Part shown: piece after piece, positions 6,276-8,198 of the stretch
Position numbering within the stretch: position 1 is the first letter of the stretch
Layout: the number at the start of each line of letters is the position of its first letter
Assembly (NCBI GenBank): GCA_900556705.1
Contig: USPT01000045.1
Span: 1 to 8,198 of the forward strand
DNA: 8,198 nucleotides
From: an uncultured Collinsella sp.
Lineage (GTDB): Bacteria > Actinomycetota > Coriobacteriia > Coriobacteriales > Coriobacteriaceae
Direction: 5' to 3'
Made by a program: the position numbers and the translations under genes
Notes under the pieces: model-generated
Told to the model about the DNA's origin: nothing
What the model saw: only the letters and a program-made list of their open reading frames with translations
The model's database searches: none

Positions 6276-7946
6276 TTACTTGTGGAACGGATCGAGTTGC
6301 GCCTTCAGCGGATTGAGCTGATACAGACTCACAAAGCGCTCTTTGCGAGACGATGAGGTGTTGACCCAGCTGCCGTTGCAGACGTCGTATTTCGAATCCA
6401 GGCGGATCCACTCCTCCGGCTTATTCTTCTCGCTCTTATTGCAGAAGTAACGCTGATACTCTACTTCGTGCTCAAACTCAAACTCGTCATCTAAATCGCC
6501 ATCGGCATACTCATCGACCGCCGTCAGATTGCCGTGCTCGTCGTAATAGAACTCCGCATGCCCGTCGCGCGTGGAATCGATCCGGTCGAGCTTGCCGCCA
6601 CTGTACGAGTAATTAACCGTGGAAAACGAACTCAGCGAACCGTAATCGTTGCCGTGCGTGTCATAGGTCACGGGCGAGATACGCGTAATATTGCCGTCCT
6701 TGTCGTACTCGTAGTTGAGCGTGAGCGTCCACCTCGTGCCCACGGTGTCACCCTGGCAGTCCGTCGTAAAGGACGTCACGCGGCCGTTGTCGTATCCGTA
6801 CGAATAGACGACCGTGCGAGGATTGCCCGGACCGGTCTCGGTGTCGGACACCAGGTTGCCGCCCTGGTAGACATACGTGCTCGCACTCTCGCCGTAGCCC
6901 GCGTTGGTTGCCTTGTTGACCAGGTTGCCGTCGGCATCGTAGGCGAACGTCGTGGAGGTCGATGCGTCACCAATGGCGGCATCGCAATCGATACGCGTCA
7001 AGTTTCCGTCGGCGTCGTACGTGAACATGTTTTCATCTTCGTAGTCACCTGAGCGAACTTCCGCTATTTCCGAAATGCGATGCGACTCGTCGTGCTCGAC
7101 GTCGTAGCCCATACCGCCACCCTGTTTGAGGTTGCTCGTATACCCCGTAACATAGCCGTCCTCGTCGCGCTCAATCTCATACGTGCTGCCGTGCACACCG
7201 TCTTCGTCGGTACCCTCGTAGTACACCGGCAGCCACAACTCCTCGAGCTGCGTGTCCTTAATGCCGATGACCTTCGTATCCTGCGGCAGCGCCAACGTGG
7301 CGAGCTTCTTTTTACCCGAAAGGTCGACGCTTTTGAGCTCCCCGGCATTTGAAAGGTCGAGCTTCTCGATGTTGTCGCAACCGTCCAGGTTAACGACGGT
7401 GACGTTGCTCGCCGAGTTAAGCTCGACGGTTTTAAGGTCTCCGCAGCCCGAAAGGTCCAGGTTGACGAGCTTGTCATCGCTGGACTCCACTGTAACGATG
7501 TTGGGGAATGTCTTGCCCAGACCCTGCGTCGAGGCGACACCCTCTAGCTCGACCGATGCAACCGCCTTGGCCTCGTCACGTGAGATGCGGCCGTCACCGT
7601 TAGTGTCGTACTTGGTCGAGACAAGCGCACGCATGCCGCTATCCGGGAAGGTTTTCTCGTCGATTGGGGTGGTCGCAATCTGGGTGAAGTAGAACAGCGC
7701 GCCGCCGATGCCCGCCGCCACGACAAGTACCGCGGCGAGGGCGATGAGGGGCTTTTTGGAACGCTTGCGCGAAACGGGCTGCTGCACGGGCATATATTGC
7801 TGGGGAGCGGGCGCGGCAGGCTGGGGCTGATATCGAGCAGCGGGCTGTTGCGAGGCAGCAATCTGGTCGGACGCCACGGGGGTTCCGCACACGGGGCAGA
7901 AGAGGGCCTCGTCGACAAGTGGCGTACCACACGAGCGACAAAACAT
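6276..7946 (-). CDS. Membrane protein with zinc ribbon, EF-hand loop, leucine-rich and RHS/YD-like repeats
   Basis: The 556-residue product has no function I can name. Its parts in order are as follows. An N-terminal zinc ribbon has C3, C6, C17 and C20 (CRSCG and CPVCG). A Pro/Gln/Ala linker spans 25-58, then a basic stretch RKRSKK (60-65). One transmembrane helix lies at about 66-88. A complete EF-hand loop, DTNGDGRISRDE, lies at 114-125. Leucine-rich repeats (NLDLSGC, VELNSAS, VNLDGC, KLDLSN, SVDLSG) cover about 148-220. At least five YD/RHS-like repeats (YDADGNLTRI at 310, YDADGNLVN, YDNGRVTSF, YDKDGNITRI, YDEHGNLTAV at 468) follow. The topology expected is zinc ribbon inside and repeats outside. 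Start ATG 7944-7946 has GAAAGGAG (7953-7960) 7 nt upstream. The frame runs on to an ATG at 8016-8018, but those 24 extra residues lie before the zinc ribbon and lack such a site. It may act in surface binding or signalling; that is inference. Confidence 0.88.
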   Translation of the reverse strand: MFCRSCGTPLVDEALFCPVCGTPVASDQIAASQQPAARYQPQPAAPAPQQYMPVQQPVSRKRSKKPLIALAAVLVVAAGIGGALFYFTQIATTPIDEKTFPDSGMRALVSTKYDTNGDGRISRDEAKAVASVELEGVASTQGLGKTFPNIVTVESSDDKLVNLDLSGCGDLKTVELNSASNVTVVNLDGCDNIEKLDLSNAGELKSVDLSGKKKLATLALPQDTKVIGIKDTQLEELWLPVYYEGTDEDGVHGSTYEIERDEDGYVTGYTSNLKQGGGMGYDVEHDESHRISEIAEVRSGDYEDENMFTYDADGNLTRIDCDAAIGDASTSTTFAYDADGNLVNKATNAGYGESASTYVYQGGNLVSDTETGPGNPRTVVYSYGYDNGRVTSFTTDCQGDTVGTRWTLTLNYEYDKDGNITRISPVTYDTHGNDYGSLSSFSTVNYSYSGGKLDRIDSTRDGHAEFYYDEHGNLTAVDEYADGDLDDEFEFEHEVEYQRYFCNKSEKNKPEEWIRLDSKYDVCNGSWVNTSSSRKERFVSLYQLNPLKAQLDPFHK

Positions 7947-8005
7947 GGCGGGCTCCTTTCGGTTCATTCCTTCCACCATGAAGGTAAACCCAAAGCCGTA
8001 GCCCT

Positions 8006-8017
8006 TGTTGCGCAACA
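8006..8017. promoter_or_regulatory. 12-bp perfect palindrome upstream of the zinc-ribbon gene
   Basis: TGTTGCGCAACA is fully self-complementary and lies 60 nt before the start codon of the minus-strand membrane protein gene, between it and the upstream hairpin element. It is in the right place for a dimeric repressor or activator site. I see no clear -35/-10 pair around it. Confidence 0.35.
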
Positions 8018-8025
8018 TTCAGCCC

Positions 8026-8063
8026 AAACCACCGCAAAGGGGACAGGCACCTTCGTGGTGGTT
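8026..8063. repeat. Hairpin repeat element, copy 2, inverted relative to copy 1
   Basis: AAACCACCGCAAAGG (8026-8040), loop GGACAGGCA, and CCTTCGTGGTGGTT (8050-8063) form a stem with one wobble and one mismatch. Its reverse complement matches 6226-6264 almost throughout, including the exact loop TGCCTGTCC. The two copies thus face each other around the composite membrane-protein gene. The core GGGGACAGGCACC looks like a dispersed REP-type bacterial repeat; that is recollection and not a search result. Confidence 0.7.
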
Positions 8064-8099
8064 CGAACACTTGTTCCATACGTACACATGTTCTATAGT
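8063..8099 (+). promoter_or_regulatory. SOS-type promoter with two tandem LexA boxes
   Basis: Box 1, TCGAACACTTGTTCCA (8063-8078), matches the actinobacterial LexA consensus TCGAAC-N4-GTTCGA at 11 of 12 defined bases. Box 2, ACGTACACATGTTCTA (8080-8095), matches at 9 of 12. Their centres are 17 bp apart. A promoter with TTGTTC (8071-8076), a 17-bp spacer and TATAGT (8094-8099) is covered by both boxes, so LexA binding would block RNA polymerase. This predicts DNA-damage induction of the gene starting at 8160. Because the boxes are symmetric, an effect on the divergent gene is possible but less direct. Confidence 0.65.
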
Positions 8100-8124
8100 A
8101 GGGATGCTTGCATCAGACTTAAAT

Positions 8125-8145
8125 TGCAACTAGAATATAGTTGCA
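8125..8145 (+). repeat. 8-bp inverted repeat in the leader of the SOS-controlled gene
   Basis: TGCAACTA (8125-8132) and TAGTTGCA (8138-8145) are perfect complements around GAATA. The repeat lies downstream of the predicted promoter and ends 14 nt before the start codon. It could be a second operator or an mRNA hairpin close to the ribosome binding site. Confidence 0.55.
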
Positions 8146-8159
8146 GAATGTGAGGCGGG

Positions 8160-8198
8160 ATGACTCGGACCGATAAACTCATCGCCCAACTGCTTAGC
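8160..8198 (+). CDS. Start of an SOS-controlled gene, product unknown (only 13 codons visible)
   Basis: ATG at 8160-8162 opens a frame that runs to the window edge as MTRTDKLIAQLLS. GAGG (8152-8155) lies 4 nt upstream; an earlier ATG at 8148 meets a stop at once. The case for a gene is its context: a promoter with two LexA boxes and an inverted repeat directly before it. The N-terminus is too short to identify. The pattern K-L-I-x-x-L-L resembles the beginning of some HicA-type toxins, but it equally fits many helical proteins, and the true start could lie beyond the window. Confidence 0.5.
   Translation, partial: MTRTDKLIAQLLS

Noticed and set aside
7947..8018. 24-residue N-terminal extension of the zinc-ribbon protein
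   Set aside because: GAAAGGAG directly before the ATG at 7944-7946 and the usual MFCRSCG beginning of zinc-ribbon proteins favour the shorter form. The extension would also overlap the palindrome at 8006-8017.
1..8198. CRISPR array, rRNA genes or insertion-sequence transposase
   Set aside because: No regularly spaced repeats, no rRNA-like segments and no transposase frame were seen on either strand.

Overview
The window looks like chromosomal DNA from a high-GC Actinomycetota of the Coriobacteriia, most likely Collinsella or a close relative. This rests on high-GC coding sequence, strong AGGAG-type ribosome binding sites, the gene families present, and LexA-type boxes of the Actinobacteria/Firmicutes form. 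The genus call is an inference from pattern and was not checked by database search.

Left part (1-2993, all genes on the minus strand): a sugar-derivative uptake and catabolism locus. In transcription order it holds a GntR/HutC-type regulator with a UTRA ligand domain (2166-2870), a mannose-family PTS EIIA (1611-2030), the matching EIIB (1075-1548), a rho-independent terminator (996-1025), and then a highly codon-biased two-SIS-domain protein (880 to beyond base 1) with its own promoter. The SIS protein resembles the FrlB/GfrF deglycases that split phosphorylated Amadori products such as fructoselysine-6-P or glucoselysine-6-P. Membrane components EIIC and EIID are not in the window and would be expected beyond base 1. 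The likely scheme is phosphorylating import by the PTS, cleavage or isomerisation of the phosphosugar by the SIS enzyme, and control by the GntR protein. An 18-bp tandem repeat upstream of the regulator gene is a candidate operator.

Middle (2994-6212, plus strand): a large M16C/PreP-type zinc metallopeptidase of 1014 residues, apparently a stand-alone housekeeping gene.

Right part (6213-8198): a perfect 15-bp hairpin separates the peptidase from a convergent minus-strand gene (6276-7946). That gene encodes an unusual composite membrane protein: zinc ribbon, Pro/Gln linker, one transmembrane helix, an EF-hand loop, leucine-rich repeats and RHS/YD-like repeats. A second copy of the hairpin element, in inverted orientation, lies upstream of this gene (8026-8063). 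Immediately beyond it is a compact plus-strand control region with two tandem LexA (SOS) boxes over a promoter and an 8-bp inverted repeat in the 5' leader. It leads into a gene of which only 13 codons are visible, so a DNA-damage-inducible gene begins at the window edge.
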